Source of the DNA: an uncultured Prevotella sp.
GTDB taxonomy: Bacteria; Bacteroidota; Bacteroidia; Bacteroidales; Bacteroidaceae
Assembly (NCBI GenBank): GCA_900317685.1
Contig: ONHQ01000014.1
Span: forward strand, 1-62,208
Length of the DNA stretch: 62,208 nucleotides
Direction of reading: 5' to 3'
Shown here: in pieces, positions 7,287 through 15,741 of the stretch
Numbering within the stretch: the first letter of the stretch is position 1
Layout: the number at the start of each line of letters is the position of its first letter
Position numbers and translations under genes: made by a program
Notes under the pieces: generated by a model
The model's database searches: none
The model's input: only the letters and a program-made list of their open reading frames with translations
What the model was told of the DNA's origin: nothing

Positions 7287-7657
7287 GGGATTTCTTACTC
7301 GTCGGCATGGGCAGTTTCTTAGGCGGCGGTTCACGCTTCATCGTCTCGAAGGTGATTCAGGCGTGGGCACCCTTGAGTTTTCCTCTCGGCACTTTCGCGG
7401 TCAACATCTTAGGCTGCCTGATCATCGGCTTCCTCTCAGGCCTGCACTGGCCCGGTGGCTGGATGTCTCCCTCCATGAAACTCGTGCTGACCACAGGCTT
7501 CTGTGGCGGCTTTACCACCTTCTCCACCTTCATGAACGAGAGCACGGCGCTCATGCGCGACGGCAACTACCTCTACTTCGCCCTCTATATAGGGTTGAGC
7601 GTGGCCCTAGGACTCATCGCCGTCGTCGTGGGTAATGCCTGCGCCAAAATGATTTAA
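7280..7657 (+). CDS. crcB: Fluoride exporter CrcB/Fluc
   Basis: 125-residue, four-helix membrane protein of the dual-topology Fluc channel family that lets fluoride leave the cell. Signatures: GSFLGGGSRFIVSK near the N-terminus, FPLGTFAVNILGCLIIGFLSG (Asn of the fluoride pathway) and GFCGGFTTFSTF, the phenylalanine/threonine core of the pore. It overlaps the HD gene by 7 nt. A DUF190 gene follows at 7800; crcB-DUF190 pairing is common. No fluoride riboswitch is apparent upstream, because the gene is inside an operon. Confidence 0.93.
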   Translation: MLRDFLLVGMGSFLGGGSRFIVSKVIQAWAPLSFPLGTFAVNILGCLIIGFLSGLHWPGGWMSPSMKLVLTTGFCGGFTTFSTFMNESTALMRDGNYLYFALYIGLSVALGLIAVVVGNACAKMI

Positions 7658-7666
7658 CAGGCTGCT

Positions 7667-7706
7667 GCCTCACCCCCTAACCCCTCTCCAAGGGGAGAGG
7701 GGAGTA
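7667..7706. repeat. GC-rich palindrome copy
   Basis: CCTCACCCCCTAA followed by CCCTCTCC-AAGG-GGAGAGGG, starting 10 nt after crcB and separating it from the DUF190 gene. Confidence 0.8.
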
Positions 7707-7799
7707 GATACTCTGGCGACACCTAACTGCAGATGAGTACATGGGTTAGTGTAGGGGGGGCATGACTGTCCTCATCTCGCATAACGTATATATATCAAC

Positions 7800-8123
7800 A
7801 TGAAAAAGATACTCCGTTTTTATCTCAGCAACACCGATACGATCCGTCACGAGTCGCTCTACGAGGAGATCGCACGCGCCGCACAGCGTGAGCAACTGGC
7901 CGGTGCCACGGTGCTACAAGGCATCATGGGCTACGGCAAAGCCAGCAAGCTACGCTCTAACAAGTTTTGGGAGCTCAACGTCAAATATCCGATTGTCGTT
8001 GAGATCATTGACGACGAGGAGAAGCTACAGGCTTTCCTCGACAAGATCCTTCCCACCCTCAAAGCGCAACCCAAGGGCATCCTCGTCACCATGCAACCCG
8101 TCGACATCGTGCTGTGCAAGTAA
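7800..8123 (+). CDS. DUF190 (PII-like) protein
   Basis: 107 residues matching the DUF190 family: KILRFYLSNTDTIRHESLYEEI at the start, GATVLQGIMGYGKAS in the middle and PIVVEIIDDEEKLQAFLDKI toward the end. The fold is ferredoxin-like and related to PII signalling proteins, and genes of this family are repeatedly found beside crcB, so a regulatory or sensing role in fluoride efflux is likely but not proven. Separated from crcB by 142 nt that contain a palindrome. Confidence 0.88.
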   Translation: MKKILRFYLSNTDTIRHESLYEEIARAAQREQLAGATVLQGIMGYGKASKLRSNKFWELNVKYPIVVEIIDDEEKLQAFLDKILPTLKAQPKGILVTMQPVDIVLCK

Positions 8124-8161
8124 TAATTCTCCTTATCTTTCCGTTTCTCGATTAATTTCTG

Positions 8162-8169
8162 TAACTTTG
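8162..8169 (+). promoter_or_regulatory. -7 box of the DUF1599 gene
   Basis: TAACTTTG matches TAnnTTTG, 27 nt before the start codon at 8196. The -33 region (CTTTCCGTTTC, about 8137-8147) is only a partial match. Confidence 0.65.
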
Positions 8170-8195
8170 CAGAAACTTAGCACCATATATATCAT

Positions 8196-8759
8196 ATGAG
8201 TACAACCGTGCAAGAGACAGAAAAACAATTCCAAGATATCATGGCAGAGTGCCGGCAGCTCTTTGCCAAGAAGCTCCATGACTATGGTGCTTCGTGGCGT
8301 ATGCTCCGCCCTTCTTCGCTGACTGACCAGCTCTTTATCAAGGCCAAGCGCATCCGTACCCTTGAGATCACAAAAGAAAGCCTCGTCGGTGAAGGCATCC
8401 GACCGGAGTTCATCGCGCTGATCAACTATGGAATCATCGGACTCATACAGCTTAAGGAAGGTTTCGCTGATACCATCGACACCACACCCGACGAGGCCCT
8501 CAAGCTCTACGACCATTATGCCCACGAGGCTTTCGAGTTGATGAAGCGCAAAAACCACGACTATGGCGAAGCCTGGAGAGACATGCGTGTCACCAGCTAT
8601 ACCGATTTCATCCTCACAAAGATAGAGCGTGTCAAAGAGCTCGAAGAAAACGAGGGAAAGGCTCTCGTCTCGGAAGGCATAGACAGCAACTACTACGACA
8701 TCATTAACTATGCCGTCTTTGGTGCCATCCGCACAAAACGGCACGCAGAGAACGAGTAA
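8196..8759 (+). CDS. DUF1599 protein (internally duplicated)
   Basis: 187 residues, recognised as the Bacteroidetes DUF1599 family by its two-fold repeat. The first half contains KKLHDYGASWRMLRPSSLTD, KAKRIRTLE and GEGIRPEFIALINYGIIGLI; the second half contains RKNHDYGEAWRDMRVTSYTD, KIERVKELE and SEGIDSNYYDIINYAVFGAI. The repeated HDYG and glutamate-rich helices resemble all-alpha NTP pyrophosphohydrolases, so a nucleotide-related role is possible but inferred. It has its own promoter and is directly upstream of the DoxX-tpiA genes. Confidence 0.85.
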   Translation: MSTTVQETEKQFQDIMAECRQLFAKKLHDYGASWRMLRPSSLTDQLFIKAKRIRTLEITKESLVGEGIRPEFIALINYGIIGLIQLKEGFADTIDTTPDEALKLYDHYAHEAFELMKRKNHDYGEAWRDMRVTSYTDFILTKIERVKELEENEGKALVSEGIDSNYYDIINYAVFGAIRTKRHAENE

Positions 8760-8822
8760 CCCGGCATTTCCGCCGCTGCTCGATAAGATCCTATATCCGC
8801 ATTTCTTACACAACACTTGGTC

Positions 8823-10973
8823 ATGACTGACAAAGAAGACAACATACAGCCCCAAACACAGGCTCGCACCACGCCCCGCTGGCAAACGATGCTGACGACG
8901 ATACTCGTCAACATAGCCCGCTTTGTAGTTGGACTGACCTTCATCTTCTCCGGTTATGTCAAAGCCATCGACCCGCTGGGCACGCTCTACAAGATGCAGG
9001 ACTATCTTGAGGCCATCGGCTTGGCAGGCGCGCTACCCGACTATCTGCTCATCTCGGCAGCCGTGATGCTCGCCGCTCTGGAGTTTTGCCTGGGCATCTT
9101 CATGGTCTTTGCCATCCACCGTCGGCTGACGTCAAAGGTTATCCTCTTCTTCATGGCGGTGATGACGCTGATCACGCTATGGCTCGTCATAGCCAATCCC
9201 GTCAAGGACTGCGGCTGTTTCGGCGATGCCATCCACCTCACCAACACCGAGTCACTGCTGAAAAACATTGTGCTCACGGCTTGTGCCGTGTTGCTTTGGC
9301 GGAAGCCGCTCAGCATGTACCGCTTCATCTCGAAGCCCAACCAGTGGATTGCCGTCAACTACACCATTGTCTTCATCCTCGTCACGAGTACCTACTGCCT
9401 TTATAAACTGCCCGTCTTTGACTTCCGTCCTTATCATGTCGGCGTGAACATCAAGAAAGGCATGGAGATACCGCCGGGGGCACCGCAGCCCAAATTCGAG
9501 ACAACCTTCATCTTGGAAAAGAACGGCGTGAAGAAAGAGTTCACCCTCGACAACTATCCCGACTCCACATGGACGTTCATCGACTCCAAGACGGTGCAGA
9601 CCGCCGAGGGCTACGTGCCACCGATCCACGACTTCTCGATACAGACGCGCGCGGGCGACGACATCACCGACAGCATCCTCGACCGGCGCGGATATACCTT
9701 CCTGCTCATCGCTCCCGACCTGAGCACTGCCGACGACGGCAACTTCGGTGCCATCGACCAACTCTATGAGTATTGCATTGAAAAGCATATCCCATTCTAC
9801 TGTCTGACAGCTTCGGGCGACAAAGACATCAAGCACTGGGAAGACATCACAGGCGCGGAATATCCCTTCCTGCTCACCGACGGCACCACACTCAAGACGA
9901 TGATCCGCAGCAACCCCGGACTGATGCTCATCAAAAACGGCACGATCCTGCGCAAGTGGAGCCATAACGACCTGCCCGACGCGGCGGACCTGCATGGAGA
10001 CATCAGCAAGCTGCCCATCGGACAGCCCGACAGCCATACCGCCGCAGGCACGATGGCAAAGGTAGCCCTCTGGTTTATCCTTCCGCTGTTCCTCCTCACG
10101 CTCGCCGACAGACTGTGGGCCTGGTCGAAATGGCTCAGGGCTTGGCAGAAGAAAAAAGAAAATCAGATACAACAACAACTGTTTAACTTATCATTAATAG
10201 AAAGGAAAAGTAAAATGAGAAAGAAAATCGTTGCAGGCAACTGGAAAATGAATGAGAACCTGCAGGAGGGCATCGCCCTGGCAAAAGAGATCAACGAGGC
10301 ATGTGCTGCTGACAAGCCAAACTGTGGCGTCATCGTCTGCACTCCGTTCATCCACTTGGCTAAGGTCGCTGAGGTCCTGGATCAGAATGTAGTAGCTCTC
10401 GGTGCTGAGAACTGCGCCGACAAGGAGAAGGGTGCTTACACAGGTGAGGTCTCTGCCGCTATGGTGAAGTCTACCGGTGCACAGTATGTCATCCTGGGTC
10501 ACAGCGAGCGTCGTCAGTACTATCACGAGACTGCTGAGATCCTGAAGGAGAAGGTACAGCTGGCTCTGGCCAACGGTCTGAAGGTGATCTTCTGCTGCGG
10601 CGAGACTCTCGAGGAGCGCGAGGCTAACAAGCAGAACGAGGTCGTCAAGGCTGAGCTCGACGGCAGCGTCTTCAACCTCTCTGCTGAGGAGTGGAAGAAC
10701 ATCGTGCTGGCTTATGAGCCGATCTGGGCTATCGGTACTGGCAAGACAGCTACCAGCGACCAGGCTGAGGAGATGCTCGCTTACATCCGTAGCATCGTTG
10801 CTGAGAAGTATGGCAAAGAGGCTGCTGAGGACACAACCATCCTCTATGGCGGTAGCTGCAAGCCCGGCAACGCTAAGGAGCTCTTCGCTAAGCCTGACAT
10901 CGACGGCGGTCTGATCGGTGGCGCTTCTCTGAAGTGCGCTGACTTCAAGGCTATCATCGACGCTTGGAAGTAA
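8823..10973 (+). CDS. BT_3928-like DoxX/thioredoxin-fold membrane protein, frame continuous with TpiA
   Basis: Start at the ATG at 8823. Residues about 15-190 are a four- to five-helix DoxX/MauE-type membrane domain with the motif [12 protein letters not shown]. Residues about 230-430 are a periplasmic-type thioredoxin-like domain without a CxxC active site, followed by a last membrane helix ([18 protein letters not shown]). The native protein should end near residue 455; instead no stop codon separates it from tpiA, and translation would continue through [11 protein letters not shown] into TpiA. In the +1 frame the linker contains TAA TAG at about 10194-10199, so a one-base change upstream, for example in the A-rich stretch 10149-10160, would remove the fusion. 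The neighbour order DoxX-tpiA-SPOR-folE is conserved in Bacteroides. Confidence 0.8.
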   Translation: MTDKEDNIQPQTQARTTPRWQTMLTTILVNIARFVVGLTFIFSGYVKAIDPLGTLYKMQDYLEAIGLAGALPDYLLISAAVMLAALEFCLGIFMVFAIHRRLTSKVILFFMAVMTLITLWLVIANPVKDCGCFGDAIHLTNTESLLKNIVLTACAVLLWRKPLSMYRFISKPNQWIAVNYTIVFILVTSTYCLYKLPVFDFRPYHVGVNIKKGMEIPPGAPQPKFETTFILEKNGVKKEFTLDNYPDSTWTFIDSKTVQTAEGYVPPIHDFSIQTRAGDDITDSILDRRGYTFLLIAPDLSTADDGNFGAIDQLYEYCIEKHIPFYCLTASGDKDIKHWEDITGAEYPFLLTDGTTLKTMIRSNPGLMLIKNGTILRKWSHNDLPDAADLHGDISKLPIGQPDSHTAAGTMAKVALWFILPLFLLTLADRLWAWSKWLRAWQKKKENQIQQQLFNLSLIERKSKMRKKIVAGNWKMNENLQEGIALAKEINEACAADKPNCGVIVCTPFIHLAKVAEVLDQNVVALGAENCADKEKGAYTGEVSAAMVKSTGAQYVILGHSERRQYYHETAEILKEKVQLALANGLKVIFCCGETLEEREANKQNEVVKAELDGSVFNLSAEEWKNIVLAYEPIWAIGTGKTATSDQAEEMLAYIRSIVAEKYGKEAAEDTTILYGGSCKPGNAKELFAKPDIDGGLIGGASLKCADFKAIIDAWK
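10215..10973 (+). CDS. tpiA: Triosephosphate isomerase
   Basis: 252 residues from the ATG at 10215, the usual length. Interconverts glyceraldehyde-3-phosphate and dihydroxyacetone phosphate in glycolysis. Substrate-binding Asn and Lys are in VAGNWKMN, catalytic His in ILGHSERR, catalytic Glu in [13 protein letters not shown], and the phosphate-binding loops are YGGSCKPGN and GLIGGASL. An A/G-rich Shine-Dalgarno-like segment (AGAAAGGAAAAG) precedes the ATG, so independent initiation is expected even though the frame is open from the upstream DoxX gene. Codon use is noticeably more biased (CTG, GCT, GAG) than in neighbours, as in highly expressed genes. Confidence 0.97.
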   Translation: MRKKIVAGNWKMNENLQEGIALAKEINEACAADKPNCGVIVCTPFIHLAKVAEVLDQNVVALGAENCADKEKGAYTGEVSAAMVKSTGAQYVILGHSERRQYYHETAEILKEKVQLALANGLKVIFCCGETLEEREANKQNEVVKAELDGSVFNLSAEEWKNIVLAYEPIWAIGTGKTATSDQAEEMLAYIRSIVAEKYGKEAAEDTTILYGGSCKPGNAKELFAKPDIDGGLIGGASLKCADFKAIIDAWK

Positions 10974-10987
10974 TTATCCATCATCTA

Positions 10988-11062
10988 TCAGGAATTAGAG
11001 AGTCGGGACGGAAAGCGCGCCACTGCTCTGTGATGCCATCTCACCGTTTCTCTAATTCCTGA
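10988..11062. other. Long inverted repeat between tpiA and the SPOR gene
   Basis: Perfect 14-bp arms TCAGGAATTAGAGA (10988-11001) and TCTCTAATTCCTGA (11049-11062) enclose 47 nt, followed by TTTTA. It could act as a terminator or RNA-processing structure after the strongly expressed tpiA; the large loop makes a simple terminator less certain. Confidence 0.6.
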
Positions 11063-11079
11063 CTTTTACCACAACAATT

Positions 11080-12036
11080 ATGAAGAGACTGATCTTGGGG
11101 ATTATCGGCATGCTGACATTGGGCATCGCTCCGATACATGCACAGACCTTCCTTGGACATCTGCAGCAGCAGAAGCAAGGCGAGGGTAAGATCACGGTGA
11201 CGCAGAGCAAGGCAATCACGGATCTCGTCAACGGCAGCACACTTTCGTCCCCGGAAAAGAGCATAACCACACAAAACAACACTACGCCGGGCACGAAGAC
11301 AAGTGCTCAGGCAAAGACAGAGGGAAGTAAGACGGTTGCAGCACAGAAGCAGAGCACCATCGACAAGGCCAAAGAGGCTGAGCGCAAGGCTGCCTTGGCA
11401 CTGGGCAAGAAGTCTTCTACCCAAAGCAACAAAAACGCAGAGGCTGCCCGCCACGCCGCCGCAGTCGCTGATCAGAAAAAGGCTGAAGCCGCCGCAGAAG
11501 CAAGACGAGAGGAGCAACTCGCAGAGATGCGCCGCCAGGAAGCTGCCGCCAAGGCGAAGCAAGAGGCTGAGGCTTTGGCACGCCAGGAAGCTGCCGAAGA
11601 GGCAAAGGCAAAGGCAGAGAGTGCGGAGGCTGAGAAAAGGGCACAATGGGCCCGTGAGGCTGAGGCCTATAAAAAGAAATTAGAGAGCGAGCACAAGGCT
11701 CAGGTGCGGCATCAGGACGATGATGAGATGTCGATTCCGACCATCGACATGCGCAAGAAGGTGATGCGTGGCAGTCGCAAGGTGACCGGATACCGTGTAC
11801 AGGCCTTCGCCGGCGGCAACACACGCGCTGATAAGATGAAAGCTCAACAGGCAGGCAACAACATCAAGATGCGGTTCCCTGACCAACCAATATATGTTCA
11901 CTTCTATTCTCCACGATGGATTTGCCGCGTGGGCAACTACCGTTCGCTCGGTGAGGCTGAGAAGATGCTCCATGCCGTCAGAAAGATGGGCTATAAGGCA
12001 GCGACTATCGTGAAGGGAAAGATCACAGTAAACTAA
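11080..12036 (+). CDS. SPOR-domain protein with long coiled-coil region
   Basis: 318 residues with a signal peptide (MKRLILGIIGMLTLGIAPIHAQ). Residues about 85-205 are an Ala/Glu/Lys/Arg-rich helical coiled coil. The C-terminal about 80 residues form a SPOR domain (TGYRVQAFAGGNTRADKMKA and WICRVGNYRSLGEAEKMLHAVRKM), which binds denuded glycan strands of septal peptidoglycan. A periplasmic location and a role at division sites are inferred from the domain. The gene order tpiA-SPOR-folE is shared with other Bacteroidales. Confidence 0.88.
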   Translation: MKRLILGIIGMLTLGIAPIHAQTFLGHLQQQKQGEGKITVTQSKAITDLVNGSTLSSPEKSITTQNNTTPGTKTSAQAKTEGSKTVAAQKQSTIDKAKEAERKAALALGKKSSTQSNKNAEAARHAAAVADQKKAEAAAEARREEQLAEMRRQEAAAKAKQEAEALARQEAAEEAKAKAESAEAEKRAQWAREAEAYKKKLESEHKAQVRHQDDDEMSIPTIDMRKKVMRGSRKVTGYRVQAFAGGNTRADKMKAQQAGNNIKMRFPDQPIYVHFYSPRWICRVGNYRSLGEAEKMLHAVRKMGYKAATIVKGKITVN

Positions 12037-12243
12037 ATAATGTATAATGTATAATGAGTAATGTATAATGAATAAATAAGTGCACCGTAGGGGTGACAGT
12101 CATTCTTCATTCAACGCTCATCATCCAACATTGAAGTTCATCCAACATTGAAGTTCGTTCAACATTGAAGTTCATTTAACATTCATCATCATTGCTTTCA
12201 TTCAACATTCAACATTGATCATTCAACATTCAACACTCTATAT
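12037..12243. repeat. TTCAACATT-type low-complexity repeats
   Basis: Four TAATGTATAA-type units (12039-12070) are followed by repeated CCAACATTGAAGTTCA and ATTCAACATTCAACATT units (12105-12238). The same CATTCAACATT string fills 55490-55600. No gene is present. Confidence 0.7.
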
Positions 12244-12825
12244 ATGAATCCAGAAACAGATTTCCGGCCGGGACTCGAACAACTGGCTGACCACTATAAA
12301 GACATATTGACTTTGCTGGGTGAAGACCCGGAACGTGAGGGACTCGTCAAGACACCCATGCGCGTGGCAAAGGCCATGCAGACACTCACCCGCGGCTACA
12401 CACAGGACCCGAAGAAGGTGCTCACCGACGCTCTCTTTGAGGAGAAATACAATCAGATGGTCATCGTCAAGGACATCGACTTCTTCTCGATGTGCGAGCA
12501 CCACATGCTGCCCTTCTTCGGTAAGGCACACGTGGCATATATCCCCAATGGTTATATCACCGGACTGAGCAAGATCGCCCGTGTCGTCGACATCTTCTCC
12601 CACCGACTGCAAGTGCAGGAGCGGTTGACTGAGCAGATCGAGCAGTGCATCCGCGAGACGCTTAAACCGCAGGGCGTGATGGTCGTGTTGGAGGCTCGTC
12701 ACCTCTGTATGCAGATGCGCGGCGTGGAGAAACAAAACTCCATGACGACGACAAGCGCCTACAGCGGCGTCTTCGAGTCGGCAAAGACCAGAATGGAGTT
12801 CCTCAGCCTGCTGAAAGTGAAATAA
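12244..12825 (+). CDS. folE: GTP cyclohydrolase I
   Basis: 193 residues, typical length. Converts GTP to 7,8-dihydroneopterin triphosphate, the first step of folate or pterin synthesis. Zinc ligands are in [20 protein letters not shown] (Cys and His) and RHLCMQMRG (Cys); the conserved [20 protein letters not shown] and [16 protein letters not shown] blocks form the GTP site. Cytosolic homodecamer in known members. Likely cotranscribed with the downstream xth gene; TATATA-rich stretches precede both genes. Confidence 0.96.
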   Translation: MNPETDFRPGLEQLADHYKDILTLLGEDPEREGLVKTPMRVAKAMQTLTRGYTQDPKKVLTDALFEEKYNQMVIVKDIDFFSMCEHHMLPFFGKAHVAYIPNGYITGLSKIARVVDIFSHRLQVQERLTEQIEQCIRETLKPQGVMVVLEARHLCMQMRGVEKQNSMTTTSAYSGVFESAKTRMEFLSLLKVK

Positions 12826-12928
12826 CAATTGCCTACACCTTTTTATATATAAGGTAGGCACAGCATATGGGTGGTACACCTTATTATATATAGCACTATT
12901 GTATATAGCACTCTTTAATCACAAACGC

Positions 12929-13711
12929 ATGAAATTCATCTCCTGGAATGTCAACGGTCTTCGCGCCTGCATGAAGCCGAAGACCGACGATGACGGTAAA
13001 GTCATCAGCAAGGGCTTTGAGGCTTATTTCAAAGACTTGGATGCTGACTTTTTCTGTCTGCAAGAAACCAAGATGCAGGCCGGACAACTCGATCTGCAAT
13101 TCCCCGGATATACCTCGTACTGGAACTATGCCGACAAGAAAGGCTATAGCGGCACGGCGATCTTCGCACGGCACGAGCCGCTGAGCGTGGCCTATGGCAT
13201 GGGCATCGACGATCACGACCATGAGGGGCGCGTCATCACGCTCGAATACGCTGACTTCTATCTCGTCTGTGTCTACACGCCGAACTCACAAGACGGACTG
13301 CGTCGTCTCGACTACCGCATGAAGTGGGAAGACGACTTCCGCAACTTCCTCTTGACACTCAATGACAAGAAACCGGTCATCGTATGCGGAGATATGAACG
13401 TGGCACACGAGGAGATCGACATCAAGAATCCTAAGACTAACCGCCACAATGCCGGCTTCACCGACGAGGAGCGTGAGAAGATGACGGTGCTGCTCAACAG
13501 CGGTTTCATCGACACCTTCCGTTTGCTGCACCCCGACGAGGTAAAATATTCGTGGTGGAGCTACCGCTTCCGTGCCAGGGAGAAAAACGCGGGGTGGCGC
13601 ATCGACTACTTCCTCACGTCCAATAGCTTGCAGCCACGCATCACGGCGGCCGAAATCCACAACGAGGTCTTCGGCAGTGACCATTGCCCCGTGGAGCTGC
13701 AACTGAAATAA
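12929..13711 (+). CDS. xth: Exodeoxyribonuclease III
   Basis: 260 residues from the ATG at 12929. Endonuclease/exonuclease/phosphatase fold; cleaves at abasic sites and removes 3' blocks in base-excision repair. Motifs in order: KFISWNVNGLRA, FFCLQETKM (metal-binding Glu), YSGTAIFAR, VCVYTPNSQDGLRRLDYRMKWE, VIVCGDMNVAHEEID (Asp/Asn), AGFTDEERE, YSWWSYRFRAREKNAGWRID and the catalytic GSDHCPV. A terminator hairpin follows the stop codon closely. Confidence 0.95.
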   Translation: MKFISWNVNGLRACMKPKTDDDGKVISKGFEAYFKDLDADFFCLQETKMQAGQLDLQFPGYTSYWNYADKKGYSGTAIFARHEPLSVAYGMGIDDHDHEGRVITLEYADFYLVCVYTPNSQDGLRRLDYRMKWEDDFRNFLLTLNDKKPVIVCGDMNVAHEEIDIKNPKTNRHNAGFTDEEREKMTVLLNSGFIDTFRLLHPDEVKYSWWSYRFRAREKNAGWRIDYFLTSNSLQPRITAAEIHNEVFGSDHCPVELQLK

Positions 13712-13716
13712 CGCAA

Positions 13717-13750
13717 AAGGCCTTTCGGTGTATTCCGGAAGGCCTCTTTC
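13717..13750 (+). terminator. Rho-independent terminator after xth
   Basis: AAGGCCTTTCGG / CCGGAAGGCCT stem with a 6-nt loop and one G-T pair, followed by CTTTCTCATTTTG. The U-tract is interrupted. Confidence 0.7.
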
Positions 13751-13790
13751 TCATTTTGTATAAGAACAGGTCAAGAAGAAAGAGAACCAT

Positions 13791-15128
13791 ATGCACGCAG
13801 GAACAGACAACTATACCTATCTCACCACCGCTCCGATCCGTCGTGTCATACCTACGATGGCCATCCCAACCATCATCAGTATGCTCGTCACCGCCCTATA
13901 CAATATGGCGGACACATTTTTCGTGGGCAAACTCGACACGCAGTCTACGGCTGCCGTGGGTGTGGTGTTTTCGTTGATGTTCTTTGTGCAGGCTACCGGC
14001 TTCTTCTTTGGTCATGGCTCCGGCAACTATATCTCACGCGAGTTAGGCGCACGCCGCCACGACAACGCAGCGCGCATGGCAGTGACAGGTTTCTGTTTCT
14101 CACTTTTGGCGGGCACGTTGATCACTGTCGCGGGCTGGATCTTTCTCAATCCTTTGTCGCTACTGTTGGGTGCCACACCAACGATCCTGCCTCACACTCG
14201 GCAGTATCTTGGTATTGTGCTCTTTGGCGCGCCTTTTTTGACCGGCTCGCTGACACTCAACAATCAGCTGCGTCTGCAGGGCAATGCTTCCTTTGCTATG
14301 GTCGGCATCGTCACGGGTGCTATCCTCAACGTAGGTCTCGACCCGCTCTTCATTTTTGTGTGTCATTGGGGTGTAGCCGGTGCGGCTCTGGCCACAGTGA
14401 CCGGTCAGGTGGTGAGCTTCTTCATCCTCTTCTTCATGACGCGCCGTGGAGAGAACATCGCCATCCGTTTCCGGCTCTTCTCTCCCTCGTGGTCTGCCTT
14501 CAAGGAAATCTTCTTTGGCGGCAGTCCCTCGCTGTGCCGTCAAGGATTGCTCTGTCTGGCCACGGCCATGCTCAATCATGCGGCAGGCAACTACGGCGAC
14601 GCTGCCATCGCTGCCATGAGCATTGTCAACCGCATCACCATGATGGTCATGGCCGTTGTCATCGGCTTGGGGCAGGGCTTTCAGCCGCTTTGTGGTTTTT
14701 GCTTCGGTGCCCGTCTCATCCCGCGTCTGAAGCGCGCGTATTGGTTCACGATCGCTGTGGGCACGACCTTCCTCATCGTTTGCACGGTTGTCGGCTGGCT
14801 CCTCAGCGATCATCTCATCGGCATCTTTCGCAACGACGCAGAGGTGATTGCCGTGGGTATTGTCGCCCTGCGCTGGCAGCTCTGCTCGTTGCCGCTCAAC
14901 AGTATGATCATGACAAGCAACATGCTCACGCAGACGTGCCGTATGCCGGTGGCCGCCAATCTGCTTGCCTCGGCACGCAGTGGTCTTTTCTTCATCCCGC
15001 TCATCCTCATCCTTCCCCATTTCTTCGGACTGATGGGTGTGGAGATGTGTCAGGCCGTCAGCGATGCCTGCTCCTTCTCGCTGACCGTTCCCGTCATGGC
15101 ACACACGCTAAGGCGATTGCGCGGGTAA
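13791..15128 (+). CDS. MATE family multidrug efflux transporter
   Basis: 445 residues with about 12 membrane helices in two homologous halves. Typical MATE features: IPTIISMLVTALYNMADTFFVGKLDT near the N-terminus, GSGNYISRELGARR after helix 2 and the second-half counterpart AIAAMSIVNRITMMVMAVVIGLGQGFQPLCGFCFGAR. It most resembles the MepA-like branch. It exchanges Na+ or H+ for organic cations or drugs; the substrate is unknown. The stop codon abuts a palindrome cluster at 15130. Confidence 0.9.
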   Translation: MHAGTDNYTYLTTAPIRRVIPTMAIPTIISMLVTALYNMADTFFVGKLDTQSTAAVGVVFSLMFFVQATGFFFGHGSGNYISRELGARRHDNAARMAVTGFCFSLLAGTLITVAGWIFLNPLSLLLGATPTILPHTRQYLGIVLFGAPFLTGSLTLNNQLRLQGNASFAMVGIVTGAILNVGLDPLFIFVCHWGVAGAALATVTGQVVSFFILFFMTRRGENIAIRFRLFSPSWSAFKEIFFGGSPSLCRQGLLCLATAMLNHAAGNYGDAAIAAMSIVNRITMMVMAVVIGLGQGFQPLCGFCFGARLIPRLKRAYWFTIAVGTTFLIVCTVVGWLLSDHLIGIFRNDAEVIAVGIVALRWQLCSLPLNSMIMTSNMLTQTCRMPVAANLLASARSGLFFIPLILILPHFFGLMGVEMCQAVSDACSFSLTVPVMAHTLRRLRG

Positions 15129-15129
15129 A

Positions 15130-15219
15130 GCCTCACCCCCAAGCCTTCAGCCTCACCCCCTTGCCCCTCTCCAAAAGCCTCACCCCCTTGCCCCTCTCCA
15201 AGGGGAGAGGGGGAGTAAT
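15130..15219. repeat. GC-rich palindrome family, three nested partial copies
   Basis: GCCTCACCCCC occurs three times, at about 15129, 15149 and 15176; only the last has both palindrome arms. The ladder of truncated copies suggests serial insertion or slippage. It begins right after the MATE stop codon. Confidence 0.8.
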
Positions 15220-15415
15220 TACCTTCAAGGGGTGTAATAGACGGTGTTGTTACACTTGACAGCGTCACTTGCTTGTTTATATGAATGGTCGAATATCGCG
15301 AATTTATATTCTTGATATTCGGTTGTGTTCTTTATTTCGCATAGTGGAGAGTTGAACGCTAAGTCTAATATTTGTTTGACACTTCAGATGTCATACCTAT
15401 GTTTGGGTATCGCAA

Positions 15416-15450
15416 TTCCCTTCCGTTGGGGAGAGGGGTAGGGAAGGGCT
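15416..15450. repeat. Degenerate GC-rich palindrome copy
   Basis: TTCCCTTCCGTTGGGGAGAGGGG followed by TAGGGAAGGGCTTC. The left arm is degraded. Confidence 0.5.
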
Positions 15451-15529
15451 TCTTTTTTCTCGTCTCGCAAAGCCACAAAGATCGCAAAGGGCTGACGCAC
15501 TCCCATAAGTCTCGCTCCTTCCTTTTCTT

Positions 15530-15640
15530 CCTTTGCGTTGCTGTGAGATCTTCTCCTTTCTCCTTACTCCTTTCCTTTTTTTCCTTTTTCTTACTTCTTA
15601 CTCCTTTCTCCTTTCCTTTCTTCTTTTTCTGGCACATTGG
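15530..15640. repeat. Polypyrimidine tract
   Basis: About 110 nt almost free of purines on the plus strand, made of TTCTCCTTTCTCC-like units. A similar, longer tract lies at 16396-16580. No gene is supported; the open frames through it are low-complexity Ser/Phe/Leu. Confidence 0.7.
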
Positions 15641-15741
15641 GTATTTTCCGTAGGTCGGATGTTAGCCTTCTTCTCTGGTTACAGATCCGTAGTAGTTTAG
15701 AGAGGCTATAGTTCAACGTCTTAGAACCAAAACCAAGAAAA

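Noticed and set aside
14160-15104. Minus-strand open frame of 314 codons
   Set aside because: Antisense to the MATE transporter; His/Glu/Arg-rich without structure.
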